Positions 45,053 through 57,590 of a DNA stretch of 64,000 bases are shown one piece after another. Each line of letters opens with the position of its first letter. Positions within the stretch are counted from its first letter, which is position 1. Origin of the DNA: Wyeomyia smithii (Eukaryota > Arthropoda > Insecta > Diptera > Culicidae); contig NC_073695.1 of assembly GCF_029784165.1 (NCBI RefSeq), forward strand, positions 99,947,306-100,011,305, read 5' to 3'. The position numbers and the translations under genes are program-made. The notes under the pieces are model-generated. The model saw nothing but the letters and a program-made list of their open reading frames with translations. It was not told the origin of the DNA and ran no database searches.

Positions 45053-45939
45053 TTATATTCTAGTCTTTTTTTCAACGGTATCTTTATAGCTACTTTGGAG
45101 TCATCTATATATATCCGAGAAAACAACCTCAACTAAAACACGCAGTCATTTCGTGCGTTCTTCTACTTCACATAAATTTTGATTCTATTTCGTACAAAAA
45201 TTGTTGGAAAAACGTAACGATATGATCGACAAAATATGATCGAAAAATAAATGCTCGGAAGCGCGTTAAGTTTTCAGAGACTCAAAATAAGTTTTCCCGT
45301 AAGCAACGAGCCTGGACGGCCTCTTGACGCACTTCTGAGTTTGCTATGGGCACCAACACTCACAAGATTGGTTGAACAGCTATACTCTTTCATTATTTAG
45401 CAATTAGAGCTCTAAGGCAAAGCTTTTGTTGATCAGTGTTATCCATTGAACGCAACGAACTAGCTCCAAAACTTAAGGTGCTGCTTCTGCTTCATTTACT
45501 TATAATGAGTTCTTCGTTTTTCTAGCAAGCACGCCTTTGATACCTACTATTTTTGTTTCTGTTTCAAGCATAAAAGACTAATTTTTATAAAGTCTAGCAT
45601 TGAACTACATATTACTGTTTTTTTTTTTTCAAAATCATGTTTAGGTATGAATAATGAATGACTAATCGTTTTAAAAGTGCTTCGAGGGCCTTTAAAGACA
45701 AATATAAAATAATCTTCCTAACCTCAAATAAGAACGCGTCTATCCTGAGCAACCATAAATTTAGATAATTTGGTTATCTTCTCTTTGAAAATCTTTTCCG
45801 TTGGTGAATTTCACATTTTATTTCGTAATTATGTTTTGTTATGCGATCTTATATTGAGCGTGTGATAATTAGTGCTATAAATATCACATTACAGCAAAAT
45901 CTCCACTTACTTTAATGGCGACAGATCGTGAAGAGCTGA
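45053..45939. repeat. Right-arm copy of the 2797-3224 element (about 45285-45450) plus spacer
   Basis: TTTTCCCGTAAGCAACGAG through AGCTTTTGTTGATCAGTGTT aligns with 3050-3225. No left arm. The remaining sequence is AT-rich and featureless. Confidence 0.55.
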
Positions 45940-46770
45940 AGCTGAATCCAGAATACGCCTTTACAAATCTCGGTCTAGGGCTGCTCCTCTCCAGTCGCAC
46001 CTTACACCCGCTGTCCGAAGTCGTCAGCCTCCATCCAGGTCTCTGCTGAATATTATTTGTTAGTATACTGCAAACAACTAGTTATTCATGCCCTTGCATA
46101 ACCTCCCATTTCCTAGCTTGTCGCAGAGCTCTACACTCAAAAACCCTAACCGCTCGATGATTGGTCTTCTTCCATGTGCAAGAATCATGTCTGAAGAGCG
46201 CCGGATTAGTGTCCTGTAGAGCGTGAATTTTGGCGGAACTGTACGTTGCGGGACTCAAGCTGGCTGCGCAATCCGTAATAAGCTCTGTTCGCTGCTGCGA
46301 TTAGTATCTTCGTGGTTCACCTCGTTATCACATGTTACGAGTGTATCAACATAAACAAATTCATCAACCATTACGAAAGTATCTCTCACCACCGCAGCAC
46401 CAAGAGGACCTGTAGGACTACTCTCTGCCGTGTATTTGTATGTACTTCGATATACTATGTGCTTCATTATGGCAGTGTTTATGATGAGTCCTATTCTTGC
46501 AGCTTCTCTTCTGAGAGTTGCAAAAACCTCTACGATTAACAGCGACACCCGCAAAGCTTTGAAACAAGTGAGATCTCACAAAGCTATATTGAACAGCTAG
46601 TTGTTTACGACCACCCAACGTCACAAACGCATCCGAAAATTCGCTCGCTTTGCTGACGCTTAATGTGAAGCAGTCAAAGTCCGCTTCATCGGTGTTGTTA
46701 ACAACAGACAACAGCTCGTTACGTTTTACTAAATCGTACGCTGCTTTGATATCTATTAATGGATGATGTA
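45940..46770 (-). pseudogene. Non-LTR retrotransposon reverse transcriptase fragment, minus
   Basis: Minus strand: DIKAAYD (near 46740, catalytic motif A), SDAFVTLGG (about 46625), then a frame with REAARIGLIINTA (about 46500), DEFVYVDTLVTCDNEVN (about 46340), and a TWKKTNHRAVRVFE tract further down (about 46150). The order is that of the RT palm, thumb and C-terminal part. The ADD catalytic block is lost, and frameshifts and deletions are present. The clade is not certain. Confidence 0.75.
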
Positions 46771-46814
46771 TCTACGTTAACAACGTTAACAAGTTTACAA
46801 TTCTAACACAAAAA

Positions 46815-49163
46815 AGTAGGAGGGTGGTATCCAAGACACGACCGCAACGTTGACGTAGGACTGCGATAGTTTTATATTTCATTCTGAGACTTGTTTTGAG
46901 CACGGTTTAGTTTTAGCACGTTTTGATTTTGGCATGATTTTGGCACAAACGATCATATTTTTTAGATATATAAGCAACATCCCCCAACAGAAAGGTATTT
47001 TGATTTTCAGTTTTAAGAACCGTATTATGTCTCTTATCACTCGGGCGGTCATATCAAGCATCCTAGTCGTCATAGGCCACATGTGGATCTGTCCCCGTTG
47101 AGTTCCGGAAACTCCCGAATTATTGAGTTTCATCAAGCGTTACCTCTAACGAAACTAGTTCATTGGTGGCCATATTTTCTGCTAAGGTCGTCATAGGCCA
47201 CTTAGAAAGTAAAAAATGTCAGAGAACCATTCGTTTTTGGCATGGTTCGATTTTGGCAACCGAAATTTTTCTGGCGTGTTGTCAAAATCGAACGGAGTCT
47301 GTATTTTGATTATTTATTTGCAGCACTCTATCTTGTTAGCTTAAACTATCTGTATCTCACAAAATAAATATTTTTCGTGCATTTTCAAGTTCGTGGAAAA
47401 AGTAGCGATAAAAAATTACAGTTTCATATTAACAGAAATTTTTAAACTGACATAGATTTTTTTGAACATGTTAACATTCAATTCAGGTCAATTTAGATAA
47501 TTTATCAGTAAGTAAAACCAGGAGGAAAAATTAGTCAGTTTCAAGACATAAAAAAACTGCGAAGATGCCATATTTGAGAGTCATATGTCTGTTATTTTCA
47601 AAATTAAACCGGGCTAGAGTTATAAACAACATCGCAAATTGTCAAAAATGATAAAAAGTTTACTATACTAAAAAAATGAAAAAAACTATTTTTTTATGTT
47701 AGGAGATAGAGGAATGGTTTATTCAGGAAAGTTGTAGAATATTTAAAAATATGAAACTTTGTTGAACAAATGAAAATCCTATCTTTATTCGGTGCAAAGT
47801 TATAAGGTATTTTATATGGAACTAACTTAAAATTTTTTTTCTACTTAACTTTTGTTAGTTGCATTTTACACGAAAGTGTTGTTCAAAGGAATTGTTAGGA
47901 CATGTAAAACGCACATTTTTGCCAGAGACCATACATCTCTAGGTCTTTTCCTTACGAAGTTATATCATATTTTGGCTAATTTTCTCGATAACTTTAAGAA
48001 CGTATAGGTTAAAAAGGGGCATATGGAATCATGATGTCAATACCTTTCCTTGAAGTTAGGCTGAAGTACTATAAACTCTTGTAGGTTCCATTCGCCCCAA
48101 TCTACCCGTATTAGAGTATGGCGAGCATATGTTACAGTAGGTTTTCATACATTAACAATACTAACTTTTTCGTGATAAGAGATAGAGGTATGGTTTATTG
48201 GCATAGATTTAGAACGTGCAAAAAAATGAAAATTTGCTGAACAAACAAAATTTCTATCCTAATTGAGCACAGAGTTAAAGAGTATTTTTGATAAAAGTTA
48301 CTTAAAAATAGTTTTTTGTACTTAACATTTGTTGGTTACTTTTCACAAGAATACATTGCTTTAAAGAAATATTTAGGCATACAAAACCCTCGTTTTTGTT
48401 GAAGACCGCACATCTCCATGACTGTTCCTTACAAAGTTATAGCATATTTAAGTTTATTTTATCGTTAATTTATAATGTATGAGGTAAAAAAGGGCAAGGG
48501 GAATCACGATGTCAACACTTTTTCTCGAAGTTTAGCTCGAGTACTCAAAATAGATAATAGTTACATTTGTCCTAATCCACCCACTCTTTATGCTATACGT
48601 TGTTAAAATTATCAAAAAATAATGTAAAATATGCTTTAACTTTGTAAGGAAAAGTCCGGGATGTTTGTGGTCTTCAACAAATACGTGTGTTTGGTATTCT
48701 CAAATTCTTGTTTTGAACAATATTTCCTTGTAAAATGTAGCTTACAAAAGTTAAGTTAAAAAAACTAACTCTAAAGTAATATTGCTAAAAAACTCTGTGT
48801 AAGTCTGTGCCCTTTTTTTTATTTGAAAAATACAAATGTAGTTGTGGGAACCATAATATCACGATGAAAGGTATTTAGGTTGGTTTCGCTTTTTGAATGC
48901 TTATTAGGCTATATTTTGTCAAGGAGCCAGAATAAGAAACAAGTCATATATGAGGCACTTGCAGAGACACTTCATCTTTACAATTTGTCTGAACATTGTA
49001 GTGTTGAAATTTCTACTATAATAATTATTGTGATCCATCTTTGTGTTAAATCAGTATTACCTTTGGAAATATTTCATTACATTGGAATGAAATATTCCAC
49101 CTTGGTTTTAGTTTCCACAGATTGTATCTCGGTACAGTGCGGTAAGACGTAGTCCTATGTCAA
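46815..49163 (+). mobile_element. Palindrome-ended element family, copy 3
   Basis: A leader GGAGGGTGGTATCCAAGACA is followed by TTGACGTAGGACTGC (46850-46863). The far end has ATCTCGGTACAGTGCGG, then GACGTAGTCCTATGTCA (49146-49162). The outer parts align in inverse with 59958-62175 (left 0.8 kb and right 0.3 kb). The centre holds the 476-bp repeats. No protein recognised. Confidence 0.65.
47703..48850. repeat. Two direct and one inverted copy of a 476-bp unit
   Basis: Unit 1 (47703-48178) and unit 2 (48179-48600) start with GAGATAGAGG and share many blocks (AAAGTTATA, ATCATGATGTCAA, CCCTAATCxACCC). 48604-48850 is an inverted relative (TTTGTAAGGAAAAGTCC). Divergence is substantial. Confidence 0.7.
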
Positions 49164-49279
49164 AAAGGAACTGAATCATTTGAAAATTTTTCTCATAACG
49201 AAGGAATAGGAAACTGCCCTTAGCACGTTTTTCATACAACATAGAATAATACCTAATCACCATCATTGTAGTTTTTTTT
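49164..49279. other. Short spacer
   Basis: Nothing recognised. Confidence 0.3.
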
Positions 49280-49760
49280 TAATCGTAATACGAATACCGC
49301 TGCAGTGATAGACGACGAGTGATCAGCTCTACGAATACTGTATGTGTATGTTTCCTTTCAAGCAATCAGTTTTAATTGAGTTCCAACAAAAGGTTAACAA
49401 ATTGTGCCCGAAAGAGTGTTGTTTCAAACTTTTTGAAAAATCTTCACCTTCGAGACATCCAATTAGTCTAAGTTCATGGAATCAAACATTAATTGACCTT
49501 TTGATGCGGAAAAACTCTGATATTTTATTTAAGTTTTAAAATAGTTAATTTGACACGGCACGATAATCTCTGATATTTTATTTATTCTTTTTTTTGATAC
49601 TGATATAGAGAATGTCACTAAATGGTTGATGTTTATTCTTGTCGTCTGTGCTAGTCATGCTCGCATGTGGCTGGTTCATTGTTTGCAGAAATTTCTCCTG
49701 GAAACTTTTCACCAATTTGTTATAATTCACAAAATCACAAAATTATCCAAAATATTATCT
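49280..49760 (+). repeat. Relative of the 7900-8400 segment
   Basis: ACCGCTGCAG, CCTTCGAGACxxCxxATTAG, TCTAAGTTCATGGAA and GTCGTCTGTGCTAGxxATGC occur in the same order as in 7930-8280. It follows directly after copy 3 of the palindrome-ended family, which suggests a second, truncated member. Confidence 0.65.
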
Positions 49761-50761
49761 ATCCAACAAAGTCACACATCAAAAAATATCATCTGTATTC
49801 CATTTAGAGACGAAGCTGTTCTGTTTGACGCTAACATCAACTGTGAAAGGGCATAGAAACTGTAGCTTTCTTTGCAAAAAAGTGTGATGTTCTCTCAAAA
49901 ACATTTTTTTTTAAAGAAACGGTTCAAACGGTGATAAATTTGATGCAGGATTTACATTATCGATAGAGAGGTTGAGATTACTACTCCGATTTTTTTCGAA
50001 ACAAAATTCTGAAAATTGAAGAATTAAAAAACTTTAGGTAGCTTGAAAAAGTTTGAATAAAAATATAAAATAACGAAAGTTTGAATAAAAGTATTTTGAA
50101 AAAATATATAGCTCTCAAACAAAAAGTAGCTGATCATAATTATCATGTCTATCCAAAAAAATTCTTATTTGTTGCCACCATCATCCATTTTCTACTACAA
50201 ATAATACAAATGAGGATTAAATTCACTAAACTTCACACAAAAATCCTGAAAAACAGGTTCATAAAAATTTAAAGTCATTTTTTTAATCTGTAGATACATT
50301 CGTTATAAAGTATTCACTTTAAGACAAATCTACTGTGTTAAAAACACTTTCAAACTGTTTAGGTTTGTACTAGTTATCATCAGATCAGGTGCAATTCCAT
50401 AAAAAAGTATCAATTTCATGATGGTAAATAAAACTGGCCACACGCAACCGTACGGATCAGCAAAAATTCGCCAACCGCCAACCCTTGCACACTACGTAGC
50501 GACTTTGAACCCGTACGTACAAACCTACACGAAATAACAGTGCCACCTATGTGATTGCATGTGTTGCGCGATGAAAGCGTCACAAATAAACTCTACCGTA
50601 CAAACGGTAAGAAATAAAGTTGGCGATGAAGATTGTGCACACCCGTACAGGTCATCAGGAACAGGGCTGATGACAATCATTTCCACTACCTGAATTCTAT
50701 GAAGATTATAGCCACTCTCACTTAATTTCCGCTTTCAATAAACGCAACGCCCTTCCAAACA
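49761..50761. other. Spacer with GC-richer patch
   Basis: AT-rich to 50440; 50440-50650 is GC-richer and rich in CCGTAC words (ACCGTACGG, CCCGTACGT, CCCGTACAG). No feature identified. Confidence 0.35.
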
Positions 50762-51004
50762 TACAGGTTGGACTCGATTATCCGGAACATCAATTTTTTT
50801 TTCATTCCGGATAATCGAGTTTTCCGGATAATCGAATCACACAAAAAAACGGAATTTTTTCGATTAACGAACATAAAATAAATATTTCTTCTCTTTATTT
50901 TGCTTGTATGATGCAGTCCCAAACATGCCGGATGTGACTTAAATGGTAACAAATAAAATAGACACCAAAAACATAAAATTCTGGATAATCGAGTGCGACC
51001 TGTA
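50762..51004. mobile_element. Pogo-type MITE (complete)
   Basis: CAGGTTGGACTCGATTATCC (50764) is inverted at the right as GATAATCGAGTGCGACCTG (to 51002), with TA on both flanks. 239 bp. An additional inner pair of CGATTATCCGG words lies at 50800-50840. The same family ends at position 215. Confidence 0.85.
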
Positions 51005-52150
51005 GGTACTAGAATATCATCCTTGAAACGAGCTACTACACTACAATGAAATATTTCACGCGCATCGTTCCCGTCACGAAATAAAATATTCTGAAAATCC
51101 AAACAAAAAAAATTCACCGTTCCTTTGGTAAAACGATATGACGTTATCAACATGGCGCTTGCTATCGTCATCACAATAAAACGTGCAAATTTCTTTCGTG
51201 GTTGCATTTTGCTTATCCATCACCAGTCGCGTAATGCTCCTGTACAGCACACAAACCGAGTTTACAACATTACAGTTCACATAATGAAACTCAGAATAAC
51301 AAATTTTCAGAAGATTTGAGACAGTGAATATCAAATGAACAAACTTTCACTGCGCCTGACGGATGAACTAGCTTTCATTTTTTTACAAATAATGGAAAAA
51401 CGGAGGGAGATAGAATGAAGATTGCATGGAAGCCGAAATATTTCCTTGCGATGGTAGAAAAAAGCACTGACGTTGATGGTGGCTATTTTTCACTTACATG
51501 CAAAAGCGCTGAAATTTTTCAGCGTTGATCAAGGAGAAACCAACGGGCAAAATTTTCACAATGCGCAATGTGCTTTGATACCATTTGCACTGCTTGGCTG
51601 TTGTTACCTAGCACGTCACATTTAAAATTATATATTAATTCCAAAAATCTAGATCAGCTAGAATAATATCAGCTATCAAAAACTCGTCAAAATATAAAAA
51701 AGCATGTAGGGTTACAAACGTAACTTTACACATAATTGATCAGCGCAATGCGAAAACTGATTGCTTAAATTTTTTTATGATATTTTAGAGAAATTTTTTT
51801 AATGTGTTTTCAATTATTTTGGCAGGTTTTCCTTGGAACTTTCGAAATTTTAGCTAATTTGTTTAGGTGTATTTCAATCATTTTTCACAATTTTTAGACT
51901 TTTAATTTTCACCACTATCTCGTAGGTTGAAACTGGTAAAAACTTTATTTGGAAAATTCGGCGGCAGTTCTATAAATCTTGTGAATCTTTAACGTTACTT
52001 TAAGCCAAAAATCTGCAACATACTGATAAGTCTATTCAAAAGCATCCCTAGTTGTCAATGAGCTCCAGTAGTGGATCCAACTAAACAAACATATTTTTTT
52101 TTAATTTATGTATAGCTAAACGCGAATAATTTTTTTTATTAAATTCTTAA
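51005..52150. other. AT-rich sequence, nothing recognised
   Basis: No gene or paired repeat. Confidence 0.4.
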
Positions 52151-52566
52151 CAAAGCAGCCTTGGTGCGATTGGTGCGATTCGGAACTCGACCTTCTGTTT
52201 ATTAATACCCAAGGTGCCGCCACACGGACGCTAATTCCCTTAGTTTCTAAGTCTTAGTTGATTGTAAAAAGCATTTTTTTATCACTGAATAGTAGGCTTT
52301 GAACTATTCGGGCGTGACGGAGTAGTTCAGGGTCTCTATGTTATAGCTTTTGATAGTACAATCCCGCGTTATGATGAAAAAATGCTTTTTACAATCAACT
52401 ATGACTTAGAAACTAAGGGAATTACCGTCCGTGTGGCGGCACCTTCAGACTTCGCAGCCAATTGTTTAGCGTACTGGACTATTGCGGGGCTAGCGCTACG
52501 ATCCTATTGACACTAACATTTTTCTCCCGAGCCGAGACTCGAACCTACGACGACTGGCTTGTAGTC
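52151..52566 (-). mobile_element. tRNA-like SINE (family 2), minus copy split by a MITE
   Basis: 52151-52210 is the reverse complement of the SINE 3' end (CAGCCTTGGTGC...CTGTTTATTA). 52446-52566 is the reverse complement of its tRNA-like and middle blocks (CGAACCTACGACGACTGGCT). The intervening 235 bp is a MITE. The 5' terminus of the SINE is missing. Confidence 0.8.
52211..52445. mobile_element. MITE with 74-bp terminal inverted repeats, inside a SINE
   Basis: AAGGTGCCGCCACACGGACG (52211) onward for 74 bp is inverted at 52372-52445 with three mismatches. The 87-bp middle is unique. No convincing duplication remains at the flanks (CCC/CAG). The well-kept arms show it is younger than the SINE it splits. 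Superfamily unknown. Confidence 0.88.
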
Positions 52567-52919
52567 TACTGTAATTGACTTGACGCAAATAAATAAGCTA
52601 AACTATCCCAAAAAAATTAATGCATACTAGGCTGTAAAAGATTGACAAAAAAATAAGTACATAGGATTGTTAGTTTTCCATCGCAACAGCAATATTTTAC
52701 CAAAGACTTTACTCGAACGATATCAGTTGGATGGGAACAATCAACCGCGTAAAAAAAGATCCCAGAGTATATTTTTTCATAAGCATTTGATAGTAAAAAC
52801 TTTCACCATGTTCTCAATATCGGTAAATGAGCCATGAGCCAAATCCGAATAGCTTTACTCATTTAGCGTTTTATTGCTGAACAACCGAAATAAGAATAAA
52901 TTGAACATTTCAAAAATTA
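52567..52919. other. Spacer, nothing recognised
   Basis: AT-rich; no feature. Confidence 0.4.
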
Positions 52920-53956
52920 CTACTTGGCTTGCCCCCCGAGCGCAAACCGGGCAACAAAAGCTTCCCTGTTTCTGGCTCTGGCTGCAATTCTCAGCAACTC
53001 ACCCCAATCGTACGAACGAATGAGCGAACCAGTCGCGAGACTACGAACACGAGGAAGCCCGTCTGCGCCGACAGCAAAGCAAACCCAAACGAAAATACCC
53101 GACTGATGCCCCGTTCCGGGGTGCGACAGGACCCGCCGCCGCCAGCCCGGTGACGATGATGATGATGTGGTGTGGTCTAACGGGCGGCAACACTTTTCTT
53201 CCTGCCGCGGTTGTCCTTACTGGCCCCGAGGTCCAACATTGTATGGTGTGCGGTAGCTTCGTACGCGACAGAACCATTTCAAGCCAGCAACGGGACTGAC
53301 TGTAAATATTGTTGTCTTAGGTCCGGATCGAGCAGCACCCGTTTTTCTATCAGTGCATCATAAAAACGGATAGTTTGTGCGGATAAGCGAGTTTCTTGGC
53401 AATGGTTTATTTGGAAGTTTCGTGTGGTTTCTTTTTTTGCTTTCGTTTGTAATTTGAAATTTAGTTATTTTTCATAGAAAGATTTCTGCTAAGTAAAAAA
53501 TCAGTAAAGTGAGAAATAGAAACAGGAAGTGTCTTCGTTCCGATCCTCGGAGCGAAAAAGGGGTGTGTGTTTTACAACTATTACAACAAAGTGCGGCACG
53601 AAGCGAGCGAGAGTGCATCCTTGTCCGGCGTTCGGTGCGATTGCCGGGTTTTACGACCGGCGCGACAAATAATTCATCGTTTCGAAACTGGCCGGTTTAC
53701 TTACTGCCAGCAGGAGGTACCTGCATAAAAACAAGTGTGAGTGCAAGTAAGTGAGAGAGAGGAAGAGGATTCTTCCGCACTGCTTTCGCTGGGATTCTGT
53801 GCGCGGTGAAAAGTGAAAACGAACGGCAAGTCCGCTATCGTTATCGAACCGAAACCGAATTCGCCTAAACTGTGTTGACTAAGTGTGCAACCGGAATCGA
53901 GTTGGCTTTCGCCCTCCGGGAAGACGTTCCTGTTCCTGGTAGTAGATCGAGTGGAT
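52920..53956 (+). promoter_or_regulatory. GC-rich island, likely promoter and 5'UTR
   Basis: About 52920-53300 and 53500-53960 are GC-rich. A TCAGT initiator at 53350-53354 (A at 53352) has a GGATA at +30 to +34, near but not at the DPE position. The downstream AAGTGAAAA/GAGTGCA/GTGTGCAA words are typical of mosquito 5'UTRs. The region ends in the ATG at 53957. Confidence 0.45.
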
Positions 53957-53966
53957 ATGAAAGCAA
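53957..53966 (+). CDS. Candidate first coding exon (10 coding nt) before a donor
   Basis: ATGAAAGCAA is followed by the donor GTACGT at 53967. It encodes M-K-A plus one base, phase 1, as with the candidates at 22906 and 44182. It follows a long GC-rich 5'UTR-like stretch. The downstream exon must lie more than 10 kb away or be short and missed here. Confidence 0.42.
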
Positions 53967-55769
53967 GTACGTATACCTAGATAAGTTTCACTTTTAGTTT
54001 GAAACAATCGAACCTAACCAGAAGTGGAATATAAACAACTTAGAAAATGTCAACACCTTGATGTTTAGGGAAGTGAATTGTTTTTACTCACTATAAATCA
54101 CAAAACAAACGATACAATTGTTGTCACAAAATGATGCAAAATGGTTCCGATAGCACTAGGAGGAAGCAAAATGCAAAAGTGTATCTAGTAGGAACGAGTG
54201 CATAGTTCCGAACCTACCCCAAAAATAATATCGATTTTCCTGCTTCTCTGCCATCGTTATCGTCGTCATTGTCGTCGTCGTCGCATCACGGAAGTGTATG
54301 TGTGCGAGAAGCGAGCCATCTCGTGGTGAGCTCTGGCAAGCTAGTTGGCTCGAGGATTGAATCGTACACGTAGATGCGATAGTATGGAGGCGCGGGGTGA
54401 TTAGTGACTATAATGTACTTGCGCTTCCAAAAAAACGTTGTTAATATAGAGGAATAAAATGCTCCTATTGAGTATATTTGTCTTCGGATACAAATCAATT
54501 TTGTCTGAGTTCGGGAAGATTGAATTTTTTCCTTTTAACTCACTCATTGTACACATGTTGTTTAATTTGACATGGTGCAATCAAATTTTCGAATGTCAAC
54601 GCAATGTTTAATAGATACCAATGCTTGAGAAAGCAATAAATTTTTGTGTTTTACTGTGATCAACGAATTAACTTGGAGCTTAAATTTTCATGGAAGTTGG
54701 CTCATTCCCTTACATTGTTTGGAATAATCGTTCCCTCATTCATATTTGTTTTCATGCGTAGAGAATTTATTAATAAAATTAATGTATCACAGTAAATGAA
54801 TATCTATTGTCATTTTTAGATACTCAGATACTTTGTCTAAATTGTTATCGTTTTACCAGTACACCAATCGCTCTTCACCTCAATTACGGATTATTCGAGT
54901 TTAGCTCAAGATGGTCTAATTGCATTAAGATGTTTGACTTGTGGTTAAAATTATTCACCCAAATCTCTAGGTGTCATACTTGTTTAATTATTGCTTACAC
55001 TGAATTCCATGTATTTGGCTCGGTTCAACTTGATATGTATTATGCCATGTCATATTATGCCATGTCATATTATTTGTTGAAAATAGTTAAGTCTGAAACT
55101 TACTTACTGGGGTAGTACCATACACTGCCCGATAGAAATTATGAGAACAGTTTTTTCTTGAGCTATATTTTCCAAATACTAGCATAACTTTAAAGAGAAA
55201 TACAATTTTGCAATTTTTTCGTTCAAAAAATCTATATTAAAATATCCTACATTTGCTCAGGACTTAGGACGTATTAATGCAATAGCTTCACTGATTCGAT
55301 GTGAAAAAAATAAAATATAGATTTTTTATAATGCTTAAAAGAAATCATGAGTTATTAAAACTATTATTAAAACTGGACTACATTTTTCAAAGATAAACCA
55401 CTCTAATGAAAACCAAGTTTGAGATACCAAATGAACATTAAAATAATTTACATCTCGTTTGAAACGAGCTGTGAGTCATTTTAGACGCTCATTTTAAAAT
55501 ATTCCATATTAAGTTTCCGGTTGCTCGGAAAGTTCCAGAAGGTCCATTTTCGATCAAGAAATTTTTCGAGGGCTACCACCAGATCTCGACGTTTAATGCA
55601 TTTTTAAGAAATTTGCATCGAAAAAGAATTTCGATTTTCCCAATTTTCTGTACTCCCCCTTGGTAGTTTTTCGATGGTCGAAAAATCATAACTTTGAGGC
55701 ACCCCTAAATCATGGTCGATTGCGCTAAAATTTTGGACAGATCTTTTTGCTTAGCCAATGAACTAAATA
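53967..55769 (+). other. Putative intron; two small tandem repeats
   Basis: A CGT-rich trinucleotide tract at about 54250-54288 (TCGTCGTCGTCG), and a 15-bp unit TATGCCATGTCATAT in two tandem copies at 55041-55070. Otherwise AT-rich without ORF or exon signals I trust. Confidence 0.35.
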
Positions 55770-56014
55770 TAGGGTAATCACTCCTTTATTGATCTCAACA
55801 GCTTGGTGCACCTATATTCATCTTATTTCTCTCATTTGTACAATTTACCGTCAAACTTCTACAAATTTTCGAAAGTAAATCTATTTGCTTCTCGATTTTC
55901 TCGAGTGGCTGAAAGTTTTACGTTTAAAATATGGTAAAATTTGACGATAAATTGATCAAAAAGGCATGATGAGATGAATAAGGTACTGAGATGAATATAG
56001 GAGCGATTACCCTA
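55770..56014. mobile_element. MITE with GGGTAATCxCTCC ends, TA-flanked
   Basis: GGGTAATCACTCCTTTATTG (55772) is inverted at the right as AATATAGGAGCGATTACCC (to 56012), TA on each side, 241 bp. The TIR is about 27 bp with three mismatches. TA target suggests Tc1/mariner superfamily. Confidence 0.85.
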
Positions 56015-56679
56015 CATGGTCGGTTTTTGAAATTCGATGATGACATTGTTCTCATACAAGCATTGCCACCCTACTGTACAACCATGTATTGGACTGCAAT
56101 ATTTATAATTTCGCTGCCACGCGGTCGTCGTTGTTTTCCATGGGAAATGAGGTGTCTAATATCAGCACTTTATTCTAACGAAAGAATGTAAGGAAAATAT
56201 TCTACAGGAATTTCTCTTTATAACGTAACCTTCCTAACAGAGAAATCTCTTGACATCCTAAATCAATATAGTGTACTTTTTCCTCCATATAACGTAAGTT
56301 TGTTAAATTCCAAAATTTAAATGAATATAGCATCTCAAAGAGCTTGGGTGACTAGGAATCTCCTCGAGGTAATCGAGAACAAACGATAGGTAGCTGATAA
56401 AATATGTTTTATATTTTTCCAATATGTTTGTCGTTTATGAGAAATACCATACAAAATGTTCCAATTTAAATATTGTTTTAATTGTCACATTTTGTTTGGC
56501 TGAAATTTTGCTCAGATGTCCCTATGGGCTTTATTGCAAGGTGGTGGGAAAATCTGCTTACAGTCAGCTGAGAAGAGAACCCAGGGTTTAATCTAATCCA
56601 TTAGAAGTCCTCCAGTCTCCAGCCCTCATTTTCCAGAAACGCGGTTAGGTATTACGCCGAAAAGTACTCCATGAACCCT
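56015..56679. other. Spacer, nothing recognised
   Basis: AT-rich; 56640-56680 may belong to the 3' end of the adjacent retrotransposon relic. Confidence 0.4.
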
Positions 56680-57590
56680 CATACTTTACTCTGGTATTCG
56701 CACATCTTTCGAACTAAGCTGTGCGGAGTAGTGTCTAGTCCGCTTACTACCATCATGTTTACGACTCGAGACACATGTGGGACCCCGAGTGCCCGACCCA
56801 GTTTAGATACTGCCTGTAGCAACCATGGTTTGATAGGATCTGTGTCAGGTGGAAGTTCTCTTCTATATGGTGCCTCTCGACCCTTCGCAGAATTGGACCC
56901 TTCCCGCTGCCATCTGTACATCGATAATGAGCTTCTGGTACCCCGTATGCCCCTTGTTTCATGTTGATCGAAGCATTCTACATCCTTTTCAATAGCAATG
57001 CTGATAGGCATCCTGCCAAACAAGATGCAGATCGTATGATACTGTATAATACGCACTGGCTACCTTCAGACACATAAGCCTATAGATACCTATCCTCACC
57101 GTAGCTAAGTATGGACGAAGCTGCGCCGGCAAAAACTTTCTGTTTCGGGTCGAGATAGTGCTGCAATAGCCACACTGTCTCGTATGTTGTCGAAATAGCA
57201 ATAGTTCACATGACTCTTAAACGTGAGCTTGTTGTCAACCATAACCTCCAAGAGCTTTGATGTACGACTTTGACCACCACCTGTTGCTTTACGATTATTC
57301 ACAAGCTTGAGCTCCCTCCTATGGTGCGCTAACTCCAGTTTCCTTGACTGCATCCAGTACTAGACCTTGCGCATGCAGTGCGTGGCTGTCTACTTGACCT
57401 CATAGCTTCAACACCCCGTCGTACATAACTTTCTACAACACCGGGCCCCGGCTGGAACCTTGCGATGCTCCTGCGGTAATTGGGACGCGCTTCTGGCCCT
57501 CCTCCATGTTGTATGCTAGTACTTGAAATAAGTGATTTTTCTAAACCTTGTACAACGACACCGGTACTAAGTAATTCGGTTTTCATTGTA
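56680..57590 (-). pseudogene. R1/LOA-like non-LTR retrotransposon, 3' part, decayed
   Basis: Minus strand: KVMYDGVL-like motif near 57430, an RKLELAHHRRELKLVNNRK tract (about 57345) followed by LLEVMVDNKLTFKSHVNY (about 57235), then ASAYYTVSYD (about 57060) and PISIAIEKDVECF (about 57005). Next is RWQREGSNSAKGR (about 56900), and ENFHLTQILSNHGCYRQYLN (about 56845) in another frame. These are the RT thumb and the C-terminal segment of R1/LOA/I-type elements. Three or more frameshifts separate the blocks. Confidence 0.85.

Noticed and set aside
46312..46539. 75-codon plus frame
   Set aside because: Antisense shadow of the reverse transcriptase relic.
50722..51207. 161-codon minus frame
   Set aside because: Runs through a complete pogo-type MITE (50764-51002) and has no recognisable domain.
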